Below are positions 63,367 to 64,000 of a DNA stretch of 64,000 nucleotides, in pieces (position 1 is the first letter of the stretch; each line of letters begins with the position of its first letter). The DNA lies in contig JAJQFE010000077.1 in assembly GCA_021201295.1 (NCBI GenBank), forward strand, positions 59,505-123,504, given 5' to 3'. The translations under genes were made by a program, and so were the position numbers. Source of the DNA: Tannerellaceae bacterium (GTDB lineage Bacteria; Bacteroidota; Bacteroidia; Bacteroidales; Tannerellaceae). The notes under the pieces are model-generated. The model saw only the letters and a list, made by a program, of their open reading frames with translations. It did no database searches and was not told where the DNA came from.

Positions 63367-64000
63367 ATGTGGGACTTTTTCTCTGACACTGATCCTTTGT
63401 TTGAAGCAAAGATGTTTTCTTTTTTTGAGGGTGAGCAATCCGATCTGCTGAATCCTCTTCCCGGAATCTTATTTATTCAGGAAGGTAAAATCAGTATCCA
63501 CTCTGCTTCCACTCATACGACCCTGGTAGAGAAAGGACAAATGCTGCTTTTGTCCTCAGGGGAGACCTATGTACTGACTTATCTGGCTGATTTCCGGGGA
63601 TTGTTGATCCGGATTCCTGATATAGAAACATTCTACTATCGTTTTTTCCCTTCTTCGGTCTTCCGGGAACAAGTATGTTTTGAAGGGAAACCTGCCGTAC
63701 TGACGATGGGTCAACATATCCAGTGGGCGATAGAAAATATAGAATATTATATGAGGAATAATTTCCCCATCCCACGTTGTTAAAGACCAAAACAGCAGAA
63801 CTTTTTATTTGCTTGCCTGTTCTAAGGCACCGGAAGCCCTGGCTCACTTTTTTGCACCTGTTATTTTCCCGGATTATGTTTTCTCCCGTTTTGTTTTAGA
63901 GAATTATATGTCTGTCAAAACAGTAGAAGAATTAGCCCGTCTCTTCCATTATAGCTTTTCCGGATTTCAGAAACAATTCCGGAAAGTTTTCGGAATTGCT
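63367..64000 (+). pseudogene. AraC-family regulator with two frameshifts, cut by the window end
   Basis: The first frame begins at ATG 63367 and codes a cupin-like sensing domain (GILFIQEGKISIHS, LVEKGQMLLL) up to RNNFPIP, then meets TAA. Restoring one C (near 63775) opens TLLKTKTAELF. Restoring one T in the T run near 63802-63806 then gives YLLACSKAPEALAHFFAP and VFSRFVLENYMSVKTVEELARLFHYSFSGFQKQFRKVFGIA in pieces, the AraC helix-turn-helix, which runs off the window. Two one-base deletions in homopolymer runs thus separate the sensor from the DNA-binding domain. Family members regulate surface or metabolic genes; the target is unknown. Confidence 0.78.

Overview
The window is chromosomal DNA from a Bacteroidales bacterium, most likely a Parabacteroides-like member of the Tannerellaceae. 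The support is: many copies of the Bacteroidetes promoter element TAnnTTTG with few Shine-Dalgarno sequences; Bacteroidales-type families (GldD/GldE, DUF4248, HU-like, fimbrillin, DUF1460, DUF5686, DUF5916, DUF3256); a GT3-type glycogen synthase beside an alpha-glucan phosphorylase; and the 29-residue AURKAIP1/COX24-like protein. I see no prophage, integrase, IS transposase or CRISPR array.

Layout. 1-6.2 kb: beta-helix lipoprotein, secreted endonuclease/phosphatase-fold protein, M23 peptidase and phosphohexomutase. 6.2-10.1 kb: interrupted GH29 fucosidase, tRNA-Pro(CGG), short palindromic repeats, a DUF5053 remnant and a secreted phosphatase. 10.2-12.6 kb: ECF sigma / membrane anti-sigma-like / two envelope proteins. 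13-18.2 kb: fimbrillin-like protein with an altered lipobox, a regulator with a damaged start, an interrupted SGNH hydrolase and a DUF3256 protein. 18.3-28.4 kb: DMT transporter, TruA, AspT/YidE transporter, zinc peptidase, fructose-bisphosphate aldolase, L31, a broken AlkZ-like glycosylase, a sugar kinase and a broken HU-like gene. 28.5-30 kb: DUF4248, several short repeat arrays and a doubly broken gene. 30-38.9 kb: PPTase/gldD/gldE, ssb, an interrupted mutY, HU, COX24-like protein, RNase G and dnaK. 39-46.7 kb: nitrilase, acyltransferase, glycogen synthase, glycogen phosphorylase, cytidine deaminase, L27/L21. 46.9-53.3 kb: frameshifted prmA, a YtxH/holin-like envelope cassette, a 27-residue lipopeptide, gapA, miaA-kdsA, XRE and Crp regulators. 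53.4-64 kb: DUF5686, DUF1460, uvrB-pspC, interrupted DUF5916, cutC, a 34-bp-arm inverted repeat and a frameshifted AraC regulator that runs off the window.

The main feature is how many genes are broken by one or two point changes: in-frame stops in the GH29 fucosidase, SGNH hydrolase, mutY, DUF5916 and the 29-30 kb gene, and frameshifts in the HU-like gene, AlkZ-like gene, prmA, the 40.5 kb gene, the AraC regulator, the 29-30 kb gene and probably the regulator at 15-16 kb. A fimbrillin also appears to have lost its lipobox Cys. Long genes that are normally essential or strongly conserved (dnaK, gapA, uvrB, ssb, kdsA, fba, glgP, rng, ribosomal proteins) are all intact, so the lesions are not spread evenly. 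Two of the broken genes are DNA glycosylases (MutY and an AlkZ-like protein), which makes recent loss of repair and gene decay one plausible reading. Assembly error is the main alternative and must be excluded from reads. The prmA lesion lies on a slippery A-rich heptamer followed by a perfect palindrome, so frameshift decoding is possible there.
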